Origin: Paraburkholderia madseniana | Lineage (GTDB): Bacteria; Pseudomonadota; Gammaproteobacteria; Burkholderiales; Burkholderiaceae | NCBI RefSeq assembly: GCF_009690905.1 | Contig: NZ_VOSW01000001.1 | Location: 248,001-312,000, forward strand | Direction: 5' to 3' | Length of the DNA stretch: 64,000 nucleotides | In this document: positions 54,577 to 62,851 of the stretch, piece by piece | Layout of the letters: each line of letters opens with the position of its first letter | Numbering within the stretch: position 1 is the stretch's first letter | The notes under the pieces: model-generated | Databases searched by the model: none | The model's input: the letters and a program-made list of their open reading frames with translations, nothing else | Told to the model about the DNA's origin: nothing | Program-made: the position numbers and the translations under genes

Positions 54577-55686
54577 ATGCAGAGCATGACCCCTTTCACC
54601 GCTTCGACCATCCCGCTTGCCACCACACTGCGTGATCACTTCACTCACGTCGTGCTGCCGCTGTGGCGCGGACCCGGTTTCAACCCCGTGCTGAAGCTAC
54701 CCTACGAAGCGGTCAGCGCCGAGGGTCCCGAACCGTTGCCCGCGGAGCGTTATCGGGCGATGGCGTGCGCGCGACAATTGTTCGTGTTCTCGCAAGCAGG
54801 CGATGCAGCGCATGCCAAGGTGCTGTTCGACTCGCTGATGCACGCCTTTCAGGACACGCGCAACGGCGGATGGTTCTATAGCGCGGATGCGCAGGGCGCG
54901 CCGCTCGACACGACCAAAGACTTGTACACGCATGCGTTCGTCGTGTTCGCCTGCGCGGAATATGCCGGCCGTTCCGGCAACCGCGACGCGCTGGAAGTCG
55001 TGCATCGCACGTCGTCACTAATTCAGTCGCACTTCGCGGCCGGCGATGATCTGTTCAACGCCGCACTCACCGCGGACTTCGCCAGCGTGACCGGCACGCC
55101 GATCCAGAATCCCTTAATGCACCTCACCGAAGCCTGGTTGGCCGCCCGCGAAGTCACGCGCGACAACGCCTTCGACGCCGCGTTGCGCCGCCTCGCCGGC
55201 GCCATCGCGCATCACTTCGTGCATGCGCCGACCGGCTGCGTCGCCGAATTGCCGATTGGCGCGGACGACAACCGTCTGGAACCGGGGCACCAGTTCGAAT
55301 GGTTCTGGCTGGTCAAGCAGGCGGGTGCGTTGTTCGAAGCCTCAGGTCTCGACGAATCGCTGACGCGCGCGTTCAGCTTCGCGCAGCAATATGGCGTGGA
55401 CCCGCAAACGGGCGGCGTGTACGCCTCGCTCGACGAAACCGGACGCATCAAGGACGCCACCCAGCGGATCTGGGCGCAGACCGAGTACCTGCGCGCCCTG
55501 GCGAGCCATGACGACCCCGCTGCGCACGCCGCGCTGCCGCGGCAAATCGAACTCTTCCGGCAACGCTTCCTGCGTCCGCAAGGCTGGTTCGAATGCAAAA
55601 CGGCCGCCGGTGATGTGGTGCGCGCCGACATGCCGTCGACCACCCCCTATCACCTCGCGACCGCCTATGACGCCTTGCCCGGCTAA
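54577..55686 (+). CDS. AGE-family sugar epimerase/isomerase
   Basis: 369 residues from the ATG at 54577; another ATG 9 bases later is equally possible, as neither has a Shine-Dalgarno. Alpha/alpha-barrel of the N-acylglucosamine 2-epimerase family: NGGWFYSADAQGAPLDTTKD, DLYTHAFVVFACAEY, NPLMHLTEAWLAA, EPGHQFEWFWLVKQAG and TQRIWAQTEYLRAL carry the conserved catalytic and substrate His/Arg/Glu residues. Interconverts a hexose or N-acetylhexosamine (mannose/glucose/fructose type); exact substrate unknown. Confidence 0.88.
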   Translation: MQSMTPFTASTIPLATTLRDHFTHVVLPLWRGPGFNPVLKLPYEAVSAEGPEPLPAERYRAMACARQLFVFSQAGDAAHAKVLFDSLMHAFQDTRNGGWFYSADAQGAPLDTTKDLYTHAFVVFACAEYAGRSGNRDALEVVHRTSSLIQSHFAAGDDLFNAALTADFASVTGTPIQNPLMHLTEAWLAAREVTRDNAFDAALRRLAGAIAHHFVHAPTGCVAELPIGADDNRLEPGHQFEWFWLVKQAGALFEASGLDESLTRAFSFAQQYGVDPQTGGVYASLDETGRIKDATQRIWAQTEYLRALASHDDPAAHAALPRQIELFRQRFLRPQGWFECKTAAGDVVRADMPSTTPYHLATAYDALPG

Positions 55687-55740
55687 GTGCCGGCCGCCGT
55701 CTTCCCGTGCATCGGCGTCAAAAGCCGACTGACCGGTCAA

Positions 55741-56016
55741 TCAGTATTCTTCGCGTTGCCAGGGTCCCCAATCGGCGTCGGCAGTTTTGAATCGCGTGTA
55801 GGTTGCGCTATGTCCGGTGGGGGTATCCGATGTGTCGCCGTGCGGCTTTTTATCGGTGGTGTGAAGGGCGAAAGCCTGGTGCTCTTCGGTATCGACCGTG
55901 ATACGGCCGACCGGATCCGGGGCGCCTTCTTGAGGTGATTTCGACTCCAATATCGCGAGATAGGGGGTCAAACGACTCCAGAATGAGGTAAGTTCATCTT
56001 GCAAATAATGTGTCAA
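55741..56016 (-). CDS. Small hypothetical protein with TTG start
   Basis: 91 residues from TTG, with AGGAA 7 bases upstream; no ATG or GTG start occurs before the upstream in-frame stop. Helical, amphipathic first 25 residues (MTHYLQDELTSFWSRLTPYL), then a polar charged body. Third-position GC is lower than in neighbours. No family recognised. Lies just upstream and divergent of the cold-shock gene. Confidence 0.55.
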   Translation of the reverse strand: MTHYLQDELTSFWSRLTPYLAILESKSPQEGAPDPVGRITVDTEEHQAFALHTTDKKPHGDTSDTPTGHSATYTRFKTADADWGPWQREEY

Positions 56017-56234
56017 TGTTTTTCCTGGAAGAGTAATACAAGCAGTTTACCCTACCGGCTGGGCCCCCTTGGAAAATGGTTTCCGGACCTCAAAAGGGTC
56101 CAATCAGGGGAATACCCGAATACTTGTTGATTGGCGTCCATCATAAAGACGTGATACAACTCGTACTTCGCGCTCGATCTCGTGTTGAGAAATAGCGGTC
56201 GCGAATGCAACACACAACATTTACTGGATTAAAA

Positions 56235-56438
56235 ATGGCAACAGGTACTGTGAAGTGGTTTAACGATGCAAAGGGCTTTGGCTTCATCACCCCGGACGAC
56301 GGCGGCGAAGACCTGTTTGCACACTTTTCGGAAGTTCAAGGCAGCGGCTTCAAGTCCCTGCAGGAAAACCAGAAAGTGACGTTCGAAGTCAAGCAAGGCC
56401 CGAAGGGCAAGCAAGCTGCGAACATCCAGCCGGCCTAA
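56235..56438 (+). CDS. cspA: Cold-shock protein (CspA family)
   Basis: 67 residues from [23 protein letters not shown]-binding motifs RNP1 (KGFGFI) and RNP2 (LFAHF) are intact; the single cold-shock domain binds single-stranded RNA/DNA as an RNA chaperone. Members of this family usually have long structured leaders; the 190 bases upstream contain short hairpins (GGAAA/TTTCC, GGACC/GGTCC). Followed by a strong terminator. Confidence 0.95.
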   Translation: MATGTVKWFNDAKGFGFITPDDGGEDLFAHFSEVQGSGFKSLQENQKVTFEVKQGPKGKQAANIQPA

Positions 56439-56485
56439 GTACCTTCAGGTACGTTGAGGCACCCTTAGGCGCTTGCGTCTAATGC

Positions 56486-56513
56486 AAAATGGCCCGCTTT
56501 GGCGGGCCATTTT
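56486..56513. terminator. Bidirectional terminator of cspA and the chemoreceptor
   Basis: AAAATGGCCCGC and GCGGGCCATTTT pair perfectly around TTTG, with further T residues. A short palindrome GTACCT/AGGTAC follows the cspA stop at 56439-56452. Confidence 0.88.
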
Positions 56514-56550
56514 CTATTGCAGATGCCCTCTTTTTGGGCACGTTCGCGGT

Positions 56551-58173
56551 CTAGATCGCCCGCATTCCTGACAGCGCAAACGCCGCCGTTTGCCCGCGCA
56601 GATCGTCCATTTGTTGCATTCGCAACACAGTCTCAGAAATTTCGAACACGGAAACGGCGTCCTTCAATTGCTGCGTCTGCTGATGCAGCGAAGCAGCCGC
56701 TGCGGCGGCTTCCTCGACGAGCGCCGCGTTCTGCTGCGTCATCTCGTCCATCTGCACCACCGCCTGGTTGACCTGCTCGATGCCCGTGCTCTGCTCGAGC
56801 GACGACGCGCTGATTTCCGCCATCATCTGCGTGACGCGCGAAATCGACGCGGAAACGTTGCTCATCGCCTCACCGGCATGCTCGACCAGCGCCGAACCGC
56901 CCTGAATTTCGGCGACGGATTCGCTGATCAGCGTCTTGATTTCCTTCGCCGATTGCGCGCTGCGCTGGGCGAGCCCGCGCACCTCGCCCGCCACTACGGC
57001 GAAGCCACGGCCCTGTTCGCCCGCGCGCGCCGCTTCGACGGCCGCGTTCAGCGCGAGGATATTGGTCTGGAACGCGATGCCGTCGATTACCGAAATGATC
57101 TCGGCGATCTTGTCCGAGCTTTGCGCGATGCCGCGCATCTTGTCGACCACCTCGTTGACCACTTCGCTGCCGCGCGAGGTCGCCTCGAGCGCGGTTTCGG
57201 CGAGGGCATTGGCTTCACGGGCGTGATCGGCGTTCTGGCGCACCGTGGCGGTCAATTCCTCCATGCTCGACGCGGTTTCTTCGAGCGATGCCGCCTGGTT
57301 TTCCGTACGTGCCGACAGATCGGCGTTGCCGGTGGCGATTTCGTCGGCGCCGAGATGAATCGAGTCAGCGGATTCGCGCACGGTTTGCACGGTGCGCGCC
57401 ACGCTCGCCTGCATTTTCGCGAGGCCCGAGAACAAACGGCCGATCTCATTGGTACCGCGCGAAGCGATCGGCTGGTCGAGACGCCCTTGCGCGATGCGGT
57501 CGAAGTGACGGCCGGCTTCTTCCAGCGGCGCCACCACGCCCTTACGGAGCGCTGCGTACACGCCGAATGTGCCCGCCACCAATGCCAGCAGGATCGCGAT
57601 GCTGACGGCGCGGAACGTGGCCATGCGGGTGTCGATCGAATCGAGCGACGCACGGCTCGCGGCGGCGCCGAATTGCACGAAGTTGTGCGACTCGGCGAGG
57701 TACGCGTCCTGGAAGCCTTGGGTCGGCTGGTCGAGAAAGGCCTGGATATTATTCGCGTCGAGAAACTGCACCAGTTCCGCGAGCGCGTCGTGGAGCTTTT
57801 TGTAGCGCTCGGCGAGCGCCGCAGCGCGAGTGCTGTTTTCGTCGCTGGTCTTCTGCGCGCTCATAAACGCGCCGAACGACTGGTCGGCTGCTGTCAGTTG
57901 TTCGCGGGCGTGCTGCACGATGTCGGCCGGCTCGGCGCCGCCGCGCACCATGCGCGTACCGGCGCGCGACAGGTTGATGCGCGCGTCCATCAGATGCTGG
58001 GTCGTTTCATTGACCGCGTCCACCTGCTTCAAGGCGATATTCGACAGATCACCCACGTCGTCATGCGTGCGCGTGAGCGACCAGAATCCCAAACCCACCG
58101 TGACAAGCTGGAAAACGCAGAACGCGGCCAGAACACACAACAGGCCGGATGCGACCTTGATCTTGCTGAACAT
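56551..58173 (-). CDS. Methyl-accepting chemotaxis protein, four-helix-bundle (Tar/Tsr-like) type
   Basis: 540 residues from the ATG at 58173 (AGGTG 7 bases upstream; a GTG lies 3 codons earlier). Transmembrane helix at about 8-29, a periplasmic all-helical sensor domain (about 30-185), second helix at about 186-206, HAMP, then the signalling coiled coil with tip QTNILALNAAVEAARAGEQG and flanking methylation helices. Sensor type differs from the Cache receptor at 41.8 kb. No sigma-28-like box of correct spacing was found upstream. Confidence 0.94.
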   Translation of the reverse strand: MFSKIKVASGLLCVLAAFCVFQLVTVGLGFWSLTRTHDDVGDLSNIALKQVDAVNETTQHLMDARINLSRAGTRMVRGGAEPADIVQHAREQLTAADQSFGAFMSAQKTSDENSTRAAALAERYKKLHDALAELVQFLDANNIQAFLDQPTQGFQDAYLAESHNFVQFGAAASRASLDSIDTRMATFRAVSIAILLALVAGTFGVYAALRKGVVAPLEEAGRHFDRIAQGRLDQPIASRGTNEIGRLFSGLAKMQASVARTVQTVRESADSIHLGADEIATGNADLSARTENQAASLEETASSMEELTATVRQNADHAREANALAETALEATSRGSEVVNEVVDKMRGIAQSSDKIAEIISVIDGIAFQTNILALNAAVEAARAGEQGRGFAVVAGEVRGLAQRSAQSAKEIKTLISESVAEIQGGSALVEHAGEAMSNVSASISRVTQMMAEISASSLEQSTGIEQVNQAVVQMDEMTQQNAALVEEAAAAAASLHQQTQQLKDAVSVFEISETVLRMQQMDDLRGQTAAFALSGMRAI

Positions 58174-58440
58174 CGTGAACACCTAAAGCAAAGAATGACG
58201 GGACCTACGTCAGGGTTAACGGCAAGGCCAAACTTTGCTTGAGATCAATGTCGTCAAAAATCGTCTTACGTCCCCTTTTCATCGGCCAACTTCGCAATTC
58301 CCGTCATTTTTCGCAACAATGCTGCGCAGATATTTTGGATTCACCTTGACGCGATGCGTCGGCGCTTCCTAGAGTGGGTAGGGACTGCACAATGGACGCC
58401 GGTGCAGATGCCACTGCGGGCTACGCCCGAAGGAATCACA

Positions 58441-58875
58441 ATGACCGACATCCTCGACCGGGCGCGCGGCGCACTGCATGCCCAGCCGTTCAGCATGCTG
58501 CTGGGCACCGAACTGATGCACACCGGCACCAACGAACTGACGCTGTGTCTGCCGATCCGCGACGAGTTGCGGCAACAACATGGCTTTGTGCATGGCGGTG
58601 TCATCAGTTATCTCGCCGACAATGCGCTGACGTTCGCCGGCGCGCTGTCGCTGGGGCCGAAGGTCGTGACCGGCGAGTACAAGATCAACTATCTGCGGCC
58701 GGTGATGAACGGCACGCTGATCGCGCGGGCGAAGGTCGTCTACGCGGGGCGCTATCAGGCGACCTGCCAGTGCAATGTGTATGTGATGGACGGGCAGCGC
58801 GAGAAACTCGTCGCCGTTGCGCAAGGCACGATCAATCGCATCAGCGAGAACGGCGAGCACGAACCGGCGGGTTGA
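58441..58875 (+). CDS. PaaI-type hotdog thioesterase
   Basis: 144 residues from MTDILDRARGALHAQPF, with AAGGA 7 bases upstream. Hotdog fold with the catalytic pocket string QHGFVHGGVISYLADNALTF (Gly-Gly after His, then Asp), typical of the PaaI/YdiI group that hydrolyses aromatic or medium-chain acyl-CoA. Probably tetrameric. Transcribed alone and terminated by a strong hairpin. Confidence 0.9.
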   Translation: MTDILDRARGALHAQPFSMLLGTELMHTGTNELTLCLPIRDELRQQHGFVHGGVISYLADNALTFAGALSLGPKVVTGEYKINYLRPVMNGTLIARAKVVYAGRYQATCQCNVYVMDGQREKLVAVAQGTINRISENGEHEPAG

Positions 58876-58935
58876 TCGGAACCGTGCACTAGAGATGGGA
58901 CGGGCGAGTCATAAGGCTCACACCGGGGTACATAA

Positions 58936-58971
58936 AAAAACCGCGCCTGCTGGGAAGCAGGCGCGGTTTTT
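58936..58971. terminator. Bidirectional rho-independent terminator
   Basis: AAAAACCGCGCCTGCT pairs perfectly with AGCAGGCGCGGTTTTT around GGGA. It separates the thioesterase gene from the converging fucose operon. Confidence 0.92.
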
Positions 58972-59022
58972 CATTCTGAACGGTGCCAATTGTGCGGCTT
59001 ACTGCACCGTCTATCGCACCGC

Positions 59023-59871
59023 TTATTCCGCCGCGTAAGTCTTCTGCGTCTGTTCGCCGAGACCTTCAATACCGAGACGTATCGTCTGGCCTGGCTTCAG
59101 ATACACCGGATTCGGCTTCACGCCCATGCCGACGCCCGGCGGCGTGCCGGTCGAAATCACGTCGCCCGGTTGCAGGCTCATGCACTGCGACACATACGAC
59201 ACCAGCTTCGCGACGCCGAACACCATCGTCTTCGTGCTGCCGTTCTGATAGCGGTGGCCGTCCACTTCAAGCCACAGGCTCAGGTTCTGCGGATCGGCGA
59301 CTTCATCGCGCGTCACGACCCAGGGGCCGATCGGACCGAACGTATCGAAGCCCTTGCCCTTGTCCCACGTGCCGCCGCGTTCGATCTGCCATTCGCGTTC
59401 CGACACGTCGTTGATCACGCAGTAGCCGGCGACATAGTCGAGTGCGTTCGCTTCGTCGATATATTTCGCGGGCTTGCCGATCACCACGCCGAGTTCAACT
59501 TCCCAGTCGGTCTTCTTCGAGCCGCGCGGAATTTCGACGTCGTCGTTCGGGCCACTGATCGCGCTCGTCCACTTGTTGAAAATCACCGGTTCCGCCGGCA
59601 CCGGCAGATTCGATTCTGCAGCGTGGTCCGCGTAGTTCAGCCCGATGCAGATGAACTTGCCGATCTTGCCGACGCACGGTCCCATGCGCGGATTGCCTTC
59701 GACCAACGGCAGCGAAGCCGGATCGAGTGCGCGCAGCTTGGCGAGGCCTTCGTCAGTCAGCGCGGCGCCGTCGATATCGCCAACCACCTTCGACAAATCG
59801 CGAATCTTGCCTTGCGCGTCGAGCAGGCCCGGCTTTTCCTGGCCTTTCGGCCCATAACGAAGCAGTTTCAT
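59023..59871 (-). CDS. FAH-family hydrolase, probable 2,4-diketo-3-deoxy-L-fuconate hydrolase
   Basis: 282 residues. Fumarylacetoacetase fold: GKFICIGLNYADHAAES, metal ligands Glu in DWEVELGVVIG and Asp in VINDVSEREWQ, and STGTPPGVGMG. In the oxidative L-fucose route the enzyme of this family cleaves 2,4-diketo-3-deoxy-L-fuconate to pyruvate and lactate, and its neighbours encode the preceding steps. Last gene of the minus-strand operon, stopped by the hairpin at 58.95 kb. Role is inferred from context. Confidence 0.88.
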   Translation of the reverse strand: MKLLRYGPKGQEKPGLLDAQGKIRDLSKVVGDIDGAALTDEGLAKLRALDPASLPLVEGNPRMGPCVGKIGKFICIGLNYADHAAESNLPVPAEPVIFNKWTSAISGPNDDVEIPRGSKKTDWEVELGVVIGKPAKYIDEANALDYVAGYCVINDVSEREWQIERGGTWDKGKGFDTFGPIGPWVVTRDEVADPQNLSLWLEVDGHRYQNGSTKTMVFGVAKLVSYVSQCMSLQPGDVISTGTPPGVGMGVKPNPVYLKPGQTIRLGIEGLGEQTQKTYAAE

Positions 59872-59933
59872 CGTTGCACTTCCCTTTCCGTTCAGTGGTA
59901 TTCGGTTCGTGTTTCAGCGTTGATCAGACCGCG

Positions 59934-60677
59934 TCAGTTCGACCAGCCGCCGTCGATCACATGCGCGTGGCCGGTGGTAAACGACGATTCGTCCGACGCG
60001 AGATACAGCGCCAATGCGGCGATCTCTTCCGGCTTGCCGATGCGGCCCATCGGCTGACGCGCGACAAAGGCCGCCTGCACGGCGTCGAGCGTCGCGCCCT
60101 GCGCCTTGGCCTGCTCAACGATCCGCTGTTCGAGCGACGGTGAATGCACCGTGCCCGGGCAGATCGCGTTACAGCGTACACCACGTGTGATGAAGTCTGC
60201 AGCGACGGACTTGGTCAACCCGATCACCGCGGCTTTCGACGCGCTGTAGGCAAAGCGGTTCGGCACGCCCTTCACGCTCGAGGCCGCTGACGACATATTG
60301 ATGATCGAGCCGCCGCCCTTCTCCACCATCGCCGGCAAAAACGCGCGGATCATGCGGTACATCGCCTTCGCGTTCAGGTCGAAGGCGAAGTCCCAATCTT
60401 CTTCGCTGCATTCGAGAATCGAGCCGGCATGCACGAAGCCCGCGCAGTTGAACAGCACGTCGATCGCGCCGAGTTCGGTGGCCAGCGCCTTGATCGCCGC
60501 GTTGTCGCGCACGTCGAGCTTGCGCGCTTCGACCGGCTTGCCGGCGAGTCCGTCGATGCGGATATCGGTGGCGATCACGCGCGCGCCTTCGCGCGCGAAC
60601 ATTTCCGCGGTGGCGAGACCGATACCTTGTCCTGCAGCGGTGATCAGGGCCGTCTTGCCGGCCAGTCTTTGTGTCAT
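59934..60677 (-). CDS. SDR oxidoreductase, probable 2-keto-3-deoxy-L-fuconate dehydrogenase
   Basis: 247 residues. Short-chain dehydrogenase with NAD-binding TAAGQGIGLATA, catalytic Ser in NMSSAASSVKG, Tyr/Lys in YSASKAAV, and C-terminal HVIDGGWSN. The MTQRLAGKTALITAAGQGIG start is typical of 2-keto-3-deoxy-L-fuconate 4-dehydrogenases. It would oxidise 2-keto-3-deoxy-L-fuconate to the 2,4-diketo acid used by the next enzyme. 62 bases upstream of the FAH gene. Confidence 0.88.
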   Translation of the reverse strand: MTQRLAGKTALITAAGQGIGLATAEMFAREGARVIATDIRIDGLAGKPVEARKLDVRDNAAIKALATELGAIDVLFNCAGFVHAGSILECSEEDWDFAFDLNAKAMYRMIRAFLPAMVEKGGGSIINMSSAASSVKGVPNRFAYSASKAAVIGLTKSVAADFITRGVRCNAICPGTVHSPSLEQRIVEQAKAQGATLDAVQAAFVARQPMGRIGKPEEIAALALYLASDESSFTTGHAHVIDGGWSN

Positions 60678-60732
60678 CTACGACTCCAGTTGAATGGGCT
60701 TGCTCTTGTCTTCGTAATTCGTCTTCGTCACA

Positions 60733-61569
60733 TCAAAGTCGATAAAACGCAGCGGCGTTGCCGCCGAAAACCGCGTCACGCTCGGCGTCGCTCAAGGACG
60801 CGAGCAAGGTGTTCGCCACCGAGTGCCAGACCTGATAGTCGCCGTTCAGATCGAGCACGGGCCAGTCGCTGCCCCACATCAAACGCGAGGGGCCGAATGA
60901 CTTCAGCAGATGCTCGACATACGGATGAAGCGTTTCTTCGCTCCAGCCAGGCGACGCTTCGGTGACGAGTCCCGACAGCTTGCAATGCACTTGCGGCAAC
61001 TTTGCGAGCCGCGTGATTGCGTCGGCCCATGATTGCCAACCCGCGCGACCGTAACGGATCGGTGGCTTCGCGCCGTGATCGACGACGATGCGCAGCGCGG
61101 GGAAACGCGCCGCGAACGTTTCGAAAGGCTCGACATGCCGCGCGTAAATCAACGCGTCGAACGCGAGGTCGTGCTCGATCAGTGCTTCGATTGCGGGCGC
61201 GAGATCGGGATTCGCAATCCACGTATCGTCGGGCAGATCCTGCAGCATCGGCCGCACGCCTTTGAACTTCGACTCATGCGCCAGCGCTCCAATCACGGCC
61301 GGCGCCGTGGGTAACAGCAACGGCACCCAGCCGACCACACCGGCAATCGATGGCTCATGCCGCGCGATGTCCAGCAAGTAGCGCGTTTCATCGATGGTCG
61401 GCGCTGCCTGGACCACCACCGTCCGTTCGACGCCCGCTGCTTCTCGCAGTGGCTTGAGATCGTCGGGACCGAACAGCCGGTACAGGATTTTCAGTTCCGG
61501 CGTGAGCCACTCGTAGTCGCCACGAGCGGGGTCCCAGTAGTGCTGGTGGGCGTCGATACGTATCGTCAA
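60733..61569 (-). CDS. Amidohydrolase (COG3618), probable L-fuconolactonase
   Basis: 278 residues from TTG, which lies 1 base after the aldo/keto reductase stop with GGAGG 6 bases upstream. Amidohydrolase barrel: metal motif DAHQHYWDP near the start, HGAKPP, and the final catalytic Asp in MWGSDWPVLDL. COG3618 members hydrolyse sugar lactones; B. multivorans has a characterised L-fucono-1,5-lactonase of this family. Opens L-fuconolactone to L-fuconate. Confidence 0.88.
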   Translation of the reverse strand: MTIRIDAHQHYWDPARGDYEWLTPELKILYRLFGPDDLKPLREAAGVERTVVVQAAPTIDETRYLLDIARHEPSIAGVVGWVPLLLPTAPAVIGALAHESKFKGVRPMLQDLPDDTWIANPDLAPAIEALIEHDLAFDALIYARHVEPFETFAARFPALRIVVDHGAKPPIRYGRAGWQSWADAITRLAKLPQVHCKLSGLVTEASPGWSEETLHPYVEHLLKSFGPSRLMWGSDWPVLDLNGDYQVWHSVANTLLASLSDAERDAVFGGNAAAFYRL

Positions 61570-61570
61570 A

Positions 61571-62611
61571 TCAATCCTCCGGCGCGGGCGCGCGGCTGTC
61601 GAGCAAGCCCTTGTCACGCAACGCGGACCACAGATCCGCGGGGATCGGCTGCTCGAACGACGCGGCGTTCTCGCGCAATTCATTGGCACTGCGCGCGCCG
61701 GTCAACACGGTTGCGACCGCCGGATGCGCATACGGAAACTGCAAAGCTGCGGCGGCAAGCGGCACGCCATGCACCCGGCACACCGCTTCCAGCCGCGCGA
61801 CGCGTTCGATGATTTCGCTCGGCGCGTCGCCGTAATTGAATTTCAGATCGCCCGCGACGCCGCGCGCCAGAATGCCTGAGTTGAACGCGCCGCCTAACAG
61901 AATGCTGACGCCGCGTTGTTCACATGCTGGGAGCAGATCGTTGAGCGTGGTCTGTTCGAGGAGCGTATAACGGCCCGCGAGCAACGCGCAATCGATATCG
62001 AATTCGGCCATCACATCGAGTATTGCCGCGCCTTCGTTGACGCCGAGCCCGACCGCTTTGACCGCGCCCGAGGAGCGCAGATCATCGAGCGCACGAAAGC
62101 CGCCGCCTTCGGTGAGTTGCCGCCAGTAATGGGGGTTCTTGTCGCCATGCGTGACAACGCCGATATCGTGCACCAGCAGAATGTCGATATCGACCATGCC
62201 GAGACGCTGCTGGCTGTCTTCGAACGAACGCAGAATGCCGTCGTGCGTGTAGTCGAAGATCGCCTGGAACGGCAGCGGGTCTTGCCAGCCTTCGCTGCCG
62301 TCGTAGGGCGTGGTGCGCGGTACGAAGCGGCGCCCGACTTTGGTGGACAGCACGTATTCACTACGCGGGTAGCCGCGCAACGCGTCGCCTAGACGGTGCT
62401 CGGCTTTCGTGTGACCGTAGTGCGGCGCGGTGTCGAAAAAGCGCACGCCGACGTCCCACGCAGCGGCGATAGTCGCATGCGCTTCTTCTTCGGACAGATC
62501 GCGGTACAGACCACCCAACGGCGCCGTACCGAGCCCCAATCCGGATACCTGCAATGCACGACGGCCAATGTTGCGCCGCTGTTCGATCTTCGAACCGATC
62601 TTTGCCGTCAT
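61571..62611 (-). CDS. Aldo/keto reductase, probable L-fucose (D-threo-aldose) 1-dehydrogenase
   Basis: 346 residues. AKR TIM barrel with catalytic tetrad region: Asp and Tyr in FFDTAPHYGHTKAEHRLG, Lys in LSTKVGRRF, His in LLVHDIG. The family includes NAD(P)+-dependent L-fucose/D-threo-aldose 1-dehydrogenases that make the 1,5-lactone. Immediately followed by the lactonase gene. A palindromic repeat lies just upstream of its start. Confidence 0.88.
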   Translation of the reverse strand: MTAKIGSKIEQRRNIGRRALQVSGLGLGTAPLGGLYRDLSEEEAHATIAAAWDVGVRFFDTAPHYGHTKAEHRLGDALRGYPRSEYVLSTKVGRRFVPRTTPYDGSEGWQDPLPFQAIFDYTHDGILRSFEDSQQRLGMVDIDILLVHDIGVVTHGDKNPHYWRQLTEGGGFRALDDLRSSGAVKAVGLGVNEGAAILDVMAEFDIDCALLAGRYTLLEQTTLNDLLPACEQRGVSILLGGAFNSGILARGVAGDLKFNYGDAPSEIIERVARLEAVCRVHGVPLAAAALQFPYAHPAVATVLTGARSANELRENAASFEQPIPADLWSALRDKGLLDSRAPAPED

Positions 62612-62630
62612 GGACCACGTCTCCTATGTC

Positions 62631-62712
62631 GACCAGAGTTGGCGCTTTAGCGCTTACTCTGGTCCCATGCAAAGCTGTCGATCGGAGTTAGCGCATCAGC
62701 GCTTACTCTGAT
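62631..62712. repeat. Palindromic intergenic repeat, copies 2 and 3
   Basis: GACCAGAGTTGGCGC (62631-62645) pairs with GCGCTTACTCTGGTC (62650-62664), and ATCGGAGTTAGCGC (62681-62694) with GCGCTTACTCTGAT (62699-62712), each with one or two mismatches. CCCATGCAAA between them also follows copy 1 at 29.2 kb. The core AGTTRGCGC-N4-GCGCTTACT is shared by all three. Confidence 0.8.
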
Positions 62713-62851
62713 CCCGTTTATGTTTTAGCACGTGCCGGCGATGTTTGCCCGCTGCCGCGCTAGTAGCGACTGACTTGGCGCGCTGATGGCCGCTGAATCG
62801 AATACGGCTCGCGCTCGCGGCCGTACTGATCGCTGAGGTCGCTAGGCCCGC

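Noticed and set aside
58183..58340. Sigma-28-like promoter for the second chemoreceptor
   Set aside because: CAAAGTTT and GCCGTTAA occur on the minus strand but only 6 bases apart instead of 11.
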